From positions 1 to 54,985 of the forward strand of contig CAKRYD010000017.1 of the NCBI GenBank assembly GCA_934426255.1: a stretch of DNA of 54,985 bases, in the 5' to 3' direction. Under the pieces are notes generated by a model. It worked only from the letters and a program-made list of their open reading frames with translations. It made no database searches and was not told the origin of the DNA. How positions within the stretch are numbered: the first letter of the stretch is position 1; every line of letters begins with the position of its first letter. This DNA comes from an uncultured Bacteroidaceae bacterium (GTDB taxonomy: Bacteria; Bacteroidota; Bacteroidia; Bacteroidales; Bacteroidaceae). The position numbers and the translations under genes are program-made. Shown piece by piece: positions 44,271-52,167 of this stretch.

Positions 44271-44896
44271 GGCAGGTCGAAACGTGCTTTTATGTAGTTT
44301 TCAAGGAAATCTTCAGTCCTTTCAATGCCAAGTTTGCTCGAATTGATGCACAAATCATAGGTAGAGGCTTCTCCCCAACGCTTTTCACTGTAGAAATTGT
44401 GGAACGACGAACGGTGCTTGTCATTGTTGATAATGGCCTTTTTAGCCTCTTCTTTTTTAAGGCTTTTCGATTGGCATATTCGTGCTATGCGGTCAGAATC
44501 ATCGGCCGAGATGAAAACACTGGCCATTCTCTTTTTTTCGCGCAGGATATACTCGGCGCATCGTCCTACGAAGATGCAGTTGTCTGCTTCGGCCAGTTCA
44601 CGGATGGTTTGGCTCAGTATGAAAAACAGGGATTCCTCGTCAACCTGGTTGCCATAAAAGTCTGTGCTGCCCAAGAAAGGTATGAAATTGGTGAAGAAAG
44701 TGTGTATGGTGCTTTTTTCCTCATCGCTCTTTTCAAAAAGTTCGCGGCTGTATCCGCTTTTTGAAGCGGCTACATAGATGAGTTCCTTGTCATAAAACTT
44801 CAGGTTAAGCCGTTCGGCCAATTCTTTGGCGATGTCGTGTCCGCCACTGCCTAATTGTCGTCCCAGACAAATGGAGAAAAATTCATTGCTTTCCAT
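44267..44896 (-). CDS. Cytidylate kinase-like family protein
   Basis: A 209-aa P-loop kinase. The start is the ATG at 44896 (MESNEFFSICLGRQLGSGGHDIAKEL), which overlaps the end of the MATE gene by 14 bases; a longer frame lies wholly inside that gene. The glycine-rich loop GRQLGSGG (about 12-19) replaces the standard Walker A GKS/T, as in the cytidylate kinase 2/AAK-like family. KFYDKELI and FVGRCAEYILREKKRMASVFISAD (about 106-128) also fit. It may phosphorylate a nucleotide or another small molecule; the substrate is inferred only by fold. Confidence 0.87.
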   Translation of the reverse strand: MESNEFFSICLGRQLGSGGHDIAKELAERLNLKFYDKELIYVAASKSGYSRELFEKSDEEKSTIHTFFTNFIPFLGSTDFYGNQVDEESLFFILSQTIRELAEADNCIFVGRCAEYILREKKRMASVFISADDSDRIARICQSKSLKKEEAKKAIINNDKHRSSFHNFYSEKRWGEASTYDLCINSSKLGIERTEDFLENYIKARFDLP

Positions 44897-46256
44897 AAGT
44901 TCCGATTTTATCTTGTTGCTTGAATTCTTTGATGAGTTTGTAAAGCATGTATGCCGTGACGAATGTGGAAAGTGTATCCGCCAAAGGTATGGAATACCAC
45001 ACACCGTTTATGTCATAAAACAAAGGCATTACCAACATCAGGGGCAGTAAGAAAATCAACTGGCGTGAAAGTGAAAGGAAAATGCTTTTCTTGACAATGC
45101 CGATGCTTTGAAAAAAGCTTGTCGTTACGATTTGAAAGCCGATGATAGGGTAGGTGACAAAATAGATGGGCATGTCGTGTGCAGTATGGGCGATCAGTTC
45201 TTCGTCAGTGGTGAATGCCCGTGCCGACAACGCCGGAAAAAACACACCGATGATAAACGCAATGATGCATATGACGGTGGCATATGTAATAGTCTTGATG
45301 AGTACCTGGCGCAAGCGGTCGTAACGGCGGGCACCGAAGTTGTAGCCGGCAATGGGCTGCATGCCTTGGTTCAGACCAATGATGATCATGAAAAAGAAAA
45401 AGCCCAAACGGTTGACAATGCCATAAGAAGCGATTTCCAGGTCGCCTCCATAACGCGTCAGACTCCAATTGAAAACAATCGTAATTAGGCAGCCACACAA
45501 GTTGATGAGGAACGGAGAAAGTCCGATGGTGAAGGACTTGTTGACAATGGTGCGGTCTAACCGGTAGATTCCCTTTTCAAAATGGAGCAGTTCGGATTTG
45601 TTGTTGAACAATTTGAATTGCCATATTAATACGAAGGCTTGCGACAGAACAGTGGCCAAGGCCGCTCCCTGTATGCCCCATTTGAATGCGTAAATGAAAA
45701 GTGGTGCCAGCACCAGATTGATAAGAACCGTGTAGATGGTGGCCATCATAGCTTCGTGCGGATGGCTGGCTGCGCGCAACAGAGCGTTGAGTCCTAAGTA
45801 AAGGTGCGTGATAACGTTTCCCGCCAGAATGATGCGCATGAAATCGCGGGCATAGCTTACGGTCGCTTCGCTTGCACCGAAAAAATAGAGAATGGGGTTG
45901 ATGAAAATTTGCATCAGCGCACCGATGCCGATACCCATGATGATGTTCAAGATAAGGACGTTTCCTAAAATCTTGCGGGCGCAATCGTAGTCCTTTTCGC
46001 CCAATTTCACGGAAAGCAGCGTGGAAGCTCCCACACCGACCATGGCTCCAAAAGCAGCTGTCAGCTGCATCACAGGAAAAGTCAGGGAAATGCCGGCAAT
46101 GGCCAACGGTCCTACACCCTGGCCAATAAAGATGGCATCAATAATGTTGTATAGCGAAGATGCGGTCATCGCTATTACGGCCGGTGTGGCATATTGCAGC
46201 AGGAGTGGCCCTATGGGTTTTGTTCCCAGTTCTGTAAAAGATGTGTTGAGTGCCAT
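44883..46256 (-). CDS. MATE family efflux transporter
   Basis: A 457-aa polytopic membrane protein with 12 predicted helices, of the MATE/MepA-like type. The start is the ATG at 46256 (MALNTSFTELGTKPIGPLLLQYATPAVIAM); the longer frame begins with a TTG inside the promoter (46290-46297). Family marks include YNIIDAIFIGQGVGPLAIAGISLTFP (about 37-62), GASTLLSVKLGEKDYDCARKILGN, and GLNQGMQPIAGYNFGARRYDRLRQVL near the second half. It exports cationic drugs or metabolites in exchange for Na+ or H+. It is the first gene of a three-gene operon. Confidence 0.93.
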   Translation of the reverse strand: MALNTSFTELGTKPIGPLLLQYATPAVIAMTASSLYNIIDAIFIGQGVGPLAIAGISLTFPVMQLTAAFGAMVGVGASTLLSVKLGEKDYDCARKILGNVLILNIIMGIGIGALMQIFINPILYFFGASEATVSYARDFMRIILAGNVITHLYLGLNALLRAASHPHEAMMATIYTVLINLVLAPLFIYAFKWGIQGAALATVLSQAFVLIWQFKLFNNKSELLHFEKGIYRLDRTIVNKSFTIGLSPFLINLCGCLITIVFNWSLTRYGGDLEIASYGIVNRLGFFFFMIIIGLNQGMQPIAGYNFGARRYDRLRQVLIKTITYATVICIIAFIIGVFFPALSARAFTTDEELIAHTAHDMPIYFVTYPIIGFQIVTTSFFQSIGIVKKSIFLSLSRQLIFLLPLMLVMPLFYDINGVWYSIPLADTLSTFVTAYMLYKLIKEFKQQDKIGTYGKQ

Positions 46257-46289
46257 TGACTTTGCAGGTTGACTTTCTGTTAGAGCGTG

Positions 46290-46297
46290 CAAAATTA
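46290..46297 (-). promoter_or_regulatory. -7 element (TAATTTTG) for the MATE operon
   Basis: Minus-strand TAATTTTG, 33 bases before the chosen ATG at 46256. It overlaps the alternative TTG start, which is therefore unlikely. Confidence 0.55.
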
Positions 46298-46422
46298 CGA
46301 CTTTTTTATGATAACCGCGGTGAAAATCTGCCTGTAAAGTCAGGTTTTTGGCCCATCATGAAAATAAACAAAAAAACTCCGAGAATGTCAACTGCGAATG
46401 GCGTTTATGTGTAAAAAAGAAG

Positions 46423-46430
46423 TATCTTTG
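46423..46430 (+). promoter_or_regulatory. -7 element (TATCTTTG) for the mmd operon
   Basis: TATCTTTG, 59 bases before the mmdA ATG; strong -7 match, weak -33. Confidence 0.6.
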
Positions 46431-46489
46431 TAGCGTTTATGTCACAGGATTTTTGAAACGTATATAACTACAAAATATTTTATATAGAT

Positions 46490-48043
46490 ATGAGTGTACA
46501 ACAGGAAAAGATCAAGAAATTGGTGGAATTGCGTGCCAAAGCCCGTTTGGGCGGAGGAGAGAAAGCAATCGCAAAACAGCACGAGAAAGGAAAACTGACC
46601 GCTCGTGAACGTATCGATTTGCTTTTGGACGAAGGCAGCTTTGAAGAAATGGATATGTTCAAGCTGCATCGTTGCACCAATTTCGGAATGGAGAAAAAAC
46701 AATACCTCGGTGACGGTGTGGTAACCGGAAGCGGAACCATCAACGGGCGTCTTGTTTATGTATTCGCGCAAGATTTTACGGTCAATGGAGGCTCTCTCTC
46801 GGAAACCATGGCTCAGAAAATCTGCAAAGTGATGGACGAATCAATGAAGATGGGTGTTCCCTGCATTGGCTTGAACGATTCGGGAGGTGCCCGTATTCAA
46901 GAAGGAATTACTGCATTGGGCGGATTTGCTGAAATCTTCCAACGCAACATCGAGGCCAGCGGCGTGGTTCCCCAGATATCTGCCATTTGCGGCCCTTGTG
47001 CCGGAGGTGCTGTCTATTCACCGGCCATTACGGACTTTGTGTTTATGCTTAAGGGCGTTTCCAATATGTTTCTTACCGGTCCGAAAGTGGTAAAGACCGT
47101 TACCGGTGAAGATGTTACGGCTGAAGACCTTGGAGGTGCCGTTGTACATAGCACAAAGAGCGGTGTTGCCCATTTCGCAGTAGGCTCGGAAGAAGAACTG
47201 GCGCAGAAAATCCGCACATTATTGTCGTTCCTGCCTCAGAATAATTTGGAAGAAGCTCCGCGTGTGGAATGCAACGACCCCGTTGATCGCAAAGAAGATT
47301 CCTTGAATGAAATTTTGCCCGACAATCCCAATCACGCTTATGATATGTATGAAGTGATTCATGCAATTGTGGACAACGGCGAATTGTTTGAAATCCATAA
47401 GGATTTTGCCAAAAACATCATCGTAGGCTTTGCTCGTTTCAACGGCCAGACAGTGGGAATCGTGGCCAACCAGCCGAAAGCTTTTGCCGGAGTGCTCGAT
47501 TGCAACGCAAGCCGTAAGGGAGCCCGCTTCGTACGTTTTTGTGACTGCTTCAACATTCCTATCGTGACACTTGTTGATGTTCCCGGCTTCCTGCCCGGAA
47601 CAGGTCAGGAATACAATGCCATTATCGACCATGGCGCAAAACTACTTTTTGCCTATGGCGAAGCAACTGTGCCCAAAGTGACCGTTACATTGCGTAAGAG
47701 CTATGGTGGTTCTCATATCGTGATGGGCTGCAAGCAGCTCAAGAGTGATTTGAACTATGCATGGCCGTCGGCCGAAATGGCCGTGATGGGAGCCAGCGGT
47801 GCAGTTTCCATCCTGTATGGCAAAGAAGCCAAGACAGCCGAGAATCCGAAAGCATTCCTTGCCGAAAAGGAAGAAGAATACAACGAATTGTTTACGAATC
47901 CCTATCAGGCAGCCAAATACGGTTATATCGATGATGTGATTGAACCGCGCAATACACGTTTCCGCATTTGCAGGGCTTTGGCACAATTGGCCACCAAGCG
48001 CGAAACGCGCCCGGCCAAAAAGCATGGGAATATTCCTTTGTAA
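46490..48043 (+). CDS. mmdA: Methylmalonyl-CoA decarboxylase, carboxyltransferase (alpha) subunit
   Basis: A 517-aa carboxyltransferase with the crotonase-type double fold. The N-terminal half has the acyl-CoA site segment PCIGLNDSGGARIQEGI (about 124-140), then GPCAGGAVYSPAITDFVFM (about 168-186) with oxyanion glycines. The C-terminal half has TLVDVPGFLPGTGQEYNAIIDHGAKLL and KSYGGSHIVMGCK. It heads a five-gene operon with BCCP and the beta Na+-pump subunit. That context supports methylmalonyl-CoA decarboxylase over propionyl-CoA carboxylase. It catalyses the step to propionyl-CoA and feeds a Na+ gradient. Confidence 0.93.
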   Translation: MSVQQEKIKKLVELRAKARLGGGEKAIAKQHEKGKLTARERIDLLLDEGSFEEMDMFKLHRCTNFGMEKKQYLGDGVVTGSGTINGRLVYVFAQDFTVNGGSLSETMAQKICKVMDESMKMGVPCIGLNDSGGARIQEGITALGGFAEIFQRNIEASGVVPQISAICGPCAGGAVYSPAITDFVFMLKGVSNMFLTGPKVVKTVTGEDVTAEDLGGAVVHSTKSGVAHFAVGSEEELAQKIRTLLSFLPQNNLEEAPRVECNDPVDRKEDSLNEILPDNPNHAYDMYEVIHAIVDNGELFEIHKDFAKNIIVGFARFNGQTVGIVANQPKAFAGVLDCNASRKGARFVRFCDCFNIPIVTLVDVPGFLPGTGQEYNAIIDHGAKLLFAYGEATVPKVTVTLRKSYGGSHIVMGCKQLKSDLNYAWPSAEMAVMGASGAVSILYGKEAKTAENPKAFLAEKEEEYNELFTNPYQAAKYGYIDDVIEPRNTRFRICRALAQLATKRETRPAKKHGNIPL

Positions 48044-48055
48044 ATCTTTGCAAAG

Positions 48056-49012
48056 ATGAAAATCAATAAAATCTTGGCTTCATTCTTTCTGTGCGCATCT
48101 GTGACAAGCGGATATGCCCAAGGATTGGCCAACTTGAAATTGACGGAAGTCGTTGTTGACAATGCAGACGGCCTTGTCGATGAATATGACAACCGCTCTG
48201 CATGGATTGAAATTGGCAATACATCCTGGAGCACGACCAATGTTGGCGGTTGCTATATCACCAACGACCGCTCAGTGTTGAATCCCGACATGTCGGCTCC
48301 CCAGCGTATCGCACGGATGTCTCAGATTCCGCGTGGCGATGAGCGAACCAGTTTGGCTCCCAAAGGCCAAATCGTGATTTTTGCCGATGGTCGTACCAAT
48401 ATGGGAACTTTGCACGCCGGTTTTCGGTTGCAGCCGGGAAAGGACAATTTCATCGCTCTCTATGAGGCTAACGGAACAGTGCTGATAGATTCGGTCACGG
48501 TGCCGGCTTCTCTGTCCGAGAATTGTTCGTGGGCGCTTTTTGAAAACGGATGGCGCATGTGCGAGCCTTCATTGGTTACTCCCGATTCGCCCAACGACAA
48601 TACTACCAAGAAAGTCGACAAGGTGGCCGAGTTCAAGGAGCGCGATCCATACGGATTCGTAATGACCATATTGGGTATGGGCATTGTCTTTTCAGGATTG
48701 ATTATACTTTCCATCCTATTTGTCTTGTTTGGCAATCTGATGAGAAAGCTCAGCGACAAAAAAGAATCTGCCCAGCCTGAGGCTCCACAAAAAGCCGCTG
48801 CGAATGCTTCGGTTGACGTGGCTGTAGCAGCCATGGCCTTGCATGAGGCAATGGCCGATGCCGACGATGCCGTAAAAGCAGTAATCGCAATGGCCATTTA
48901 TGAGTATGAGCACGATATGCATGATGATGAAAGCGGTGTGATTACAATCCAACCGACCCAGTCGCCTTGGCCGCAGCGCGGAATCGCCATGGAAAATCGT
49001 TTTAACCATTAA
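48056..49012 (+). CDS. LTD-OadG fusion, Na+-pump decarboxylase gamma/delta subunit
   Basis: A 318-aa protein: signal peptide (1-21); a lamin-tail-domain-like beta region (about 24-170, LTEVVVDNADGLVDEYDNRSAWIEI then GDERTSLAPKGQIVIFADG). A single membrane helix follows at about 200-228 (FVMTILGMGIVFSGLIILSILFVLF), as in OadG, then a cytoplasmic helical, Ala-rich tail ending HDDESGVITIQP (289-300). The OadG subunit normally anchors the complex; the outward-facing LTD is extra and may contact a periplasmic or envelope partner. It starts 12 bases after mmdA. The next gene repeats its C-terminal motif. Confidence 0.87.
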   Translation: MKINKILASFFLCASVTSGYAQGLANLKLTEVVVDNADGLVDEYDNRSAWIEIGNTSWSTTNVGGCYITNDRSVLNPDMSAPQRIARMSQIPRGDERTSLAPKGQIVIFADGRTNMGTLHAGFRLQPGKDNFIALYEANGTVLIDSVTVPASLSENCSWALFENGWRMCEPSLVTPDSPNDNTTKKVDKVAEFKERDPYGFVMTILGMGIVFSGLIILSILFVLFGNLMRKLSDKKESAQPEAPQKAAANASVDVAVAAMALHEAMADADDAVKAVIAMAIYEYEHDMHDDESGVITIQPTQSPWPQRGIAMENRFNH

Positions 49013-49032
49013 ACAAGTATACATTATATATA

Positions 49033-49302
49033 ATGAGTATCCTTAAAATCAAATCAAGCAATTTCGAGCTCGAACTTATTTCTGACGGCAAAGAGATTGG
49101 TGAGGTGAAAAGCCCCGGGCATGTTCTTCCGCAAGCCTCCGATGTATCCGTCGATATCGCCCTTATCGCTTTGGCTCTCGACAGCTATCGCGACAGTCTG
49201 GGCTTGCACGATGATGAAAGCGGGCGTATCACCATACTGCCGCGCCATTCGGAGTGGAGCTTGAAAAGTTTCGGATTAAATCAAGGAATCAAAAGACATT
49301 AA
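49033..49302 (+). CDS. Small protein sharing the OadG C-terminal module
   Basis: An 89-aa soluble protein. Residues 37-72 (DVSVDIALIALALDSYRDS...HDDESGRITILP) repeat the C-terminal part of the preceding LTD-OadG protein: a helix with D-V-x-V-x-x-A-x-x-A-L, then HDDESG-x-ITI-x-P (59-70) and a final S-x-W. There is no signal or membrane segment. It lies 20 bases after the LTD-OadG gene and 20 before mmdC, so it belongs to the operon. A role in assembling the decarboxylase complex is likely but inferred. Confidence 0.85.
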   Translation: MSILKIKSSNFELELISDGKEIGEVKSPGHVLPQASDVSVDIALIALALDSYRDSLGLHDDESGRITILPRHSEWSLKSFGLNQGIKRH

Positions 49303-49322
49303 CCATTAAAACATAAACAAAG

Positions 49323-49784
49323 ATGAAAGAATATAAGTATAAAGTAAACGGTGTGGACTATACTGTCAACATCAACTCAGTAGAGGGAAATATTGCCAAC
49401 GTGGCTGTAAATGGCGTTTCTTACCAAATTGAAATGGAGAAGCCGGTGGCTGCCGCTCCCAAACCTGCCGCTCCCAAACCTGCTCCGGCACAAGCACCCA
49501 AGGCCGCTCCTGCATCTGCACCGGCTCCTGCTGCTCCCAAACCAGCTGCAGCTCCTGCTCCTGCTGCCGGAGGAAAGGCTCTCAAGGCTCCGCTGCCCGG
49601 TGTCATCAACGACATAAAGGTTGCTGTTGGCGATCAGGTGACAGAAGGACAGGTGGTGCTGATTCTTGAGGCCATGAAAATGGAAAATGAAATCACTGCT
49701 GAGTGTAACGGAACCGTTACAGCCATCTCCGTCAACAAGGGTGATTCTGTGATGGAGGGTACGGTGCTCTTAACCATAGGATAA
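49323..49784 (+). CDS. mmdC: Biotin carboxyl carrier protein of methylmalonyl-CoA decarboxylase
   Basis: A 153-aa protein: a short N-terminal beta module (1-38), a long flexible Ala/Pro linker (41-84, many PKPAAP and APAPAA units), then the biotinyl domain (about 86-153). Biotin attaches to Lys119 in EAMKMENEI. It carries CO2 from the alpha subunit to the membrane beta subunit. The linker length is typical for the Na+-pump decarboxylase carriers. mmdB starts two bases after its stop. Confidence 0.95.
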   Translation: MKEYKYKVNGVDYTVNINSVEGNIANVAVNGVSYQIEMEKPVAAAPKPAAPKPAPAQAPKAAPASAPAPAAPKPAAAPAPAAGGKALKAPLPGVINDIKVAVGDQVTEGQVVLILEAMKMENEITAECNGTVTAISVNKGDSVMEGTVLLTIG

Positions 49785-49785
49785 A

Positions 49786-50940
49786 ATGGATACCTGGTCA
49801 TTTCTGACTACCAAGTTCAGCGATTTCCTTACTTTCACGGGATTTGCCTGTGCCGAGTGGGGCAACATCGCCATGATTCTGGTCGGAGCTCTCTTTATCT
49901 ACTTGGCCATCAAGAAAGACTTCGAACCCTTATTGCTCATCCCGATAGGCTTCGGCATTATTTTGGGCAACATCCCTTTCAAGGCTGTCGGTCTTGAAAT
50001 AGGACTTTATGAAGACAACTCTGTGCTCAACTTTTTCTATTCGGGAGTCCGCAATGGATGGTATCCGCCGCTTATCTTTTTGGGCATTGGTGCTTTGACC
50101 GATTTTACGGCTCTTTTGGCCAATCCTAAGCTGCTTTTGGTGGGAGGTGCTGCCCAATTCGGCATCTTCGGTGCTTACATGATAGCACTCCTGATGGGAT
50201 TCGAGCCCAATCAGGCTGCCGGCATTGCCATCATCGGTGGTGCCGATGGACCTACGGCCATCTTCCTGTCGTCCAAGTTGGCACCCAATCTGATGGGAGC
50301 TATCGCTGTGTGCGCCTATTCCTATATGGCTCTCGTCCCGTTGATTCAGCCGCCGTTGATGCGTTTGCTCACTACCAAGAAAGAACGTGTCATCCGCATG
50401 AAGCCGCAGCGTCAGGTTTCGCAGACCGAACGCATCATATTCCCCATCGCAGGTTTGCTCATGACTGCATTTTTGGTACCCTCAGGTTTGCCATTGCTCG
50501 GAATGCTCTTCTTCGGTAATTTGCTGAAGGAAAGTACAAAGACCACACGTTTGGCCAAAACGGCAGGCTCGGCTCTCAACGATGCTATCGTTATGTTGCT
50601 GGGACTGACGGTGGGTTGCTCAACACAGGCCAGTGAGTTCCTCACCATGAATACGATTATGATTTTCATACTTGGAGCCATTTCGTTTATCATTGCTACT
50701 GCTTCGGGTGTGCTTTTTGTCAAGTTCATGAATTTGTTCCTGTCAAAGGACAAGAAACTCAATCCGCTGATTGGAAACGCCGGAGTTTCGGCTGTTCCTA
50801 TGGCCGCACGTATCTCCAACCAATTGGGCTTGGAATACGATCGCAAGAACTATTTGCTGATGCATGCCATGGGACCGAATGTAGCCGGTGTTATCGGTTC
50901 GGCATTGGCCGCAGGCGTATTGCTCGGATTCCTGAATTAA
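49786..50940 (+). CDS. mmdB: Na+-translocating decarboxylase, beta (membrane) subunit
   Basis: A 384-aa integral membrane protein of the OadB/MmdB/GcdB family with about 9-11 helices. It takes CO2 from biotin and pumps Na+ outward. Characteristic segments are IPIGFGIILGNIPF (about 52-65), NPKLLLVGGAAQFGIFGAYM, AIIGGADGPTAIFLSSKLAP (about 149-168, with the conserved Asp in GADGPT) and NPLIGNAGVSAVPMAARISNQ (about 325-345). It is the last gene of the mmd operon and ends 18 bases before a strong terminator. Confidence 0.95.
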   Translation: MDTWSFLTTKFSDFLTFTGFACAEWGNIAMILVGALFIYLAIKKDFEPLLLIPIGFGIILGNIPFKAVGLEIGLYEDNSVLNFFYSGVRNGWYPPLIFLGIGALTDFTALLANPKLLLVGGAAQFGIFGAYMIALLMGFEPNQAAGIAIIGGADGPTAIFLSSKLAPNLMGAIAVCAYSYMALVPLIQPPLMRLLTTKKERVIRMKPQRQVSQTERIIFPIAGLLMTAFLVPSGLPLLGMLFFGNLLKESTKTTRLAKTAGSALNDAIVMLLGLTVGCSTQASEFLTMNTIMIFILGAISFIIATASGVLFVKFMNLFLSKDKKLNPLIGNAGVSAVPMAARISNQLGLEYDRKNYLLMHAMGPNVAGVIGSALAAGVLLGFLN

Positions 50941-50958
50941 CAGGCTTCTTTAAGTCAT

Positions 50959-50996
50959 AAAAAAGCCGGTTACTTTTAATAGTAGCCGGCTTTTTT
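50959..50996. terminator. Bidirectional terminator after mmdB
   Basis: A 16-bp stem (AAAAAAGCCGGTTACT with a 3' arm ending GCCGGCTTTTTT; 6-base loop). Six A on the left and six T on the right make it a strong terminator in both directions. On the plus strand it closes the mmd operon; on the minus strand it would stop the transcript from the promoter at 51072-51102. Confidence 0.9.
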
Positions 50997-51033
50997 GTGT
51001 ATATATCTTATAATCAGAATTTTGTTATGCGAA

Positions 51034-51059
51034 AGTCGGTCTCTTACTAAGAGACCGAC
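51034..51059. repeat. Left inverted repeat of a putative invertible segment
   Basis: A 26-bp copy matching the reverse complement of 51359-51384 at every base. The copy is itself nearly a perfect palindrome (GTCGGTCTCTTA, one centre base C, TAAGAGACCGAC). Beyond the 26 bp the inverted match stops on both sides. Confidence 0.9.
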
Positions 51060-51358
51060 TCGAAACGTTTGCAAAGATACAAAAAACATTTATTGATGAC
51101 AACAATTTTATAGCAAAAGCGCATTTAAAATTACCCCCCCCATTTTTCAAACATCTAATTTTCAATGTGATACAATGTGCTTTGATATTCATTAAAGCCG
51201 AAGTATATTCGTAATGTTTATGTGTAGAAAGCATATCAATAATAGGATGTCTGTTCATTAATAGCTATTCAAAAAATGCAGAGTCAAGCACAGTAGTCGC
51301 ATTTTCGTTATTTATGATATTACGTAAAGTATTGGCTCATAGTATTAAAGATGACTTC
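51060..51358. other. Putative invertible promoter segment (OFF orientation)
   Basis: 299 bp between the two 26-bp inverted repeats, upstream of upxY. It is AT-rich, has no gene, and carries one full Bacteroides promoter pointing left, away from upxY. A run of eight C lies at 51134-51141. If inverted, the promoter would read into upxY with a leader of about 280 bases. Together with 50941-51033 and 51385-51630 this makes a 690-bp region without genes. Confidence 0.7.
51072..51102 (-). promoter_or_regulatory. Promoter inside the invertible segment, facing away from upxY
   Basis: Minus strand: TTG (51100-51102), 20 bases, TATCTTTG (51072-51079). A full match to the Bacteroides sigma consensus. 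As drawn it fires left through the left repeat into the bidirectional terminator at 50959-50996. Confidence 0.8.
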
Positions 51359-51384
51359 GTCGGTCTCTTAGTAAGAGACCGACT
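51359..51384. repeat. Right inverted repeat of a putative invertible segment
   Basis: Partner of 51034-51059 (26/26 in inverted orientation). The same sequence also matches as a direct repeat except for the centre base (G here, C at left), and that match runs on for the seven bases TCGAAAC. Confidence 0.9.
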
Positions 51385-51630
51385 CGAAACAGGATGTAAA
51401 CCGAAAGATATCATTGCCGTCAGGCACTGTCTTTTGTGAGCATCCGGGGTTGCGGCATCACGTTCTTGGGTCAGGTAACGCGCTGTGATTCGGAGTTCTC
51501 CATAAAGAGAGGATAAGCGAACCAACCTTTTTCATGTCCTGTTCCGAAAGCATAAAAGCAATGGTACGGGGAATGGAAAGAACGTGCTTTTCGCGATTTG
51601 ACTGCAGTGTAAAATAGAATAAAAAGCAGA
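51385..51630 (+). promoter_or_regulatory. Probable untranslated leader of the upxY operon
   Basis: 246 bases between the right repeat and the upxY start. No full TAnnTTTG box is present on the plus strand (TATCATTG near 51408 is one base off), so no strong fixed promoter is evident. In other Bacteroidales, UpxY acts on the 5' leader of its own operon; this region would be that leader. Confidence 0.5.
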
Positions 51631-52167
51631 GTGTTGGAATTGGACAAACAACCTCATTGGTATGCCCTCAAGGTGTTTTTCAACAAGGTGTTCGAGATAG
51701 AGGATCACTTGAAGAGCCGGGAAATAGAAAGCTATTTTCCGACAGAGACCGTGGTGGTTGAAAAAGGCGGCAAGAAAAAGAAAGTGCGTCGTCCCGTAAT
51801 ATCCTCTCTCCTGTTTTTCCGCTCTTCGCGCCAAGTGGCCTTGGAGCAGCAGCGTGAACTGACCGACCGTGTGATTCTGTATGTTGAGCGCATAGGCTAC
51901 AGTCGTGAGCCAGTAGCGATTCCCGACATTGAGATGGAGCGTTTCCGTCTGGTGGCCTCATCGGGCGAAGAAGGGTTGGAATACTTCGGAGCCGACAGCC
52001 CGGAGTTCCGCAAGGGTGAGCATGTTCGTGTTATCGACGGCCCTTTCAAGGGTGCCGAGGGCTACATCCGGCGCGTGAAAGGCAACCACCGTCTGTTCGT
52101 CTCCATCCGCGGAGTCTGTGCTGTGGCCACGTCGTATATACCTCGTCAATATTTACAAAAGATATGA
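51631..52167 (+). CDS. upxY: UpxY-type transcription antiterminator (NusG-like)
   Basis: A 178-aa protein starting at GTG (or the next codon, TTG). The N-terminal NGN domain begins HWYALKVFFNKVFEIEDHLKSREIESYFPTETV (about 9-41). After a linker comes a C-terminal KOW motif, FRKGEHVRVIDGPFKGAEGYIRRVKGNHRLFV (about 129-160). This layout and its place at the head of a surface-polysaccharide operon match the UpxY antiterminators. These let RNA polymerase pass early terminators in the capsule operon. Upstream lies the putative invertible promoter. Its stop overlaps the next start (ATGA). Confidence 0.9.
   Translation: MLELDKQPHWYALKVFFNKVFEIEDHLKSREIESYFPTETVVVEKGGKKKKVRRPVISSLLFFRSSRQVALEQQRELTDRVILYVERIGYSREPVAIPDIEMERFRLVASSGEEGLEYFGADSPEFRKGEHVRVIDGPFKGAEGYIRRVKGNHRLFVSIRGVCAVATSYIPRQYLQKI

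Noticed and set aside
44897..45004. N-terminal extension of the cytidylate-kinase-like gene
   Set aside because: It lies within the MATE coding region in another frame; the family N-terminus begins at the ATG at 44896.
51034..51384. Miniature transposon (MITE) with terminal inverted repeats
   Set aside because: The repeats would suit a MITE, but no target-site duplication flanks them and the segment holds a full promoter beside upxY, so an invertible promoter fits better. Not fully excluded.
51337..51525. 62-codon minus-strand frame over the right inverted repeat, and a similar frame at 51025-51258
   Set aside because: Both owe their shared SRSL-KRPT peptide to the inverted repeat itself; they have no other support.
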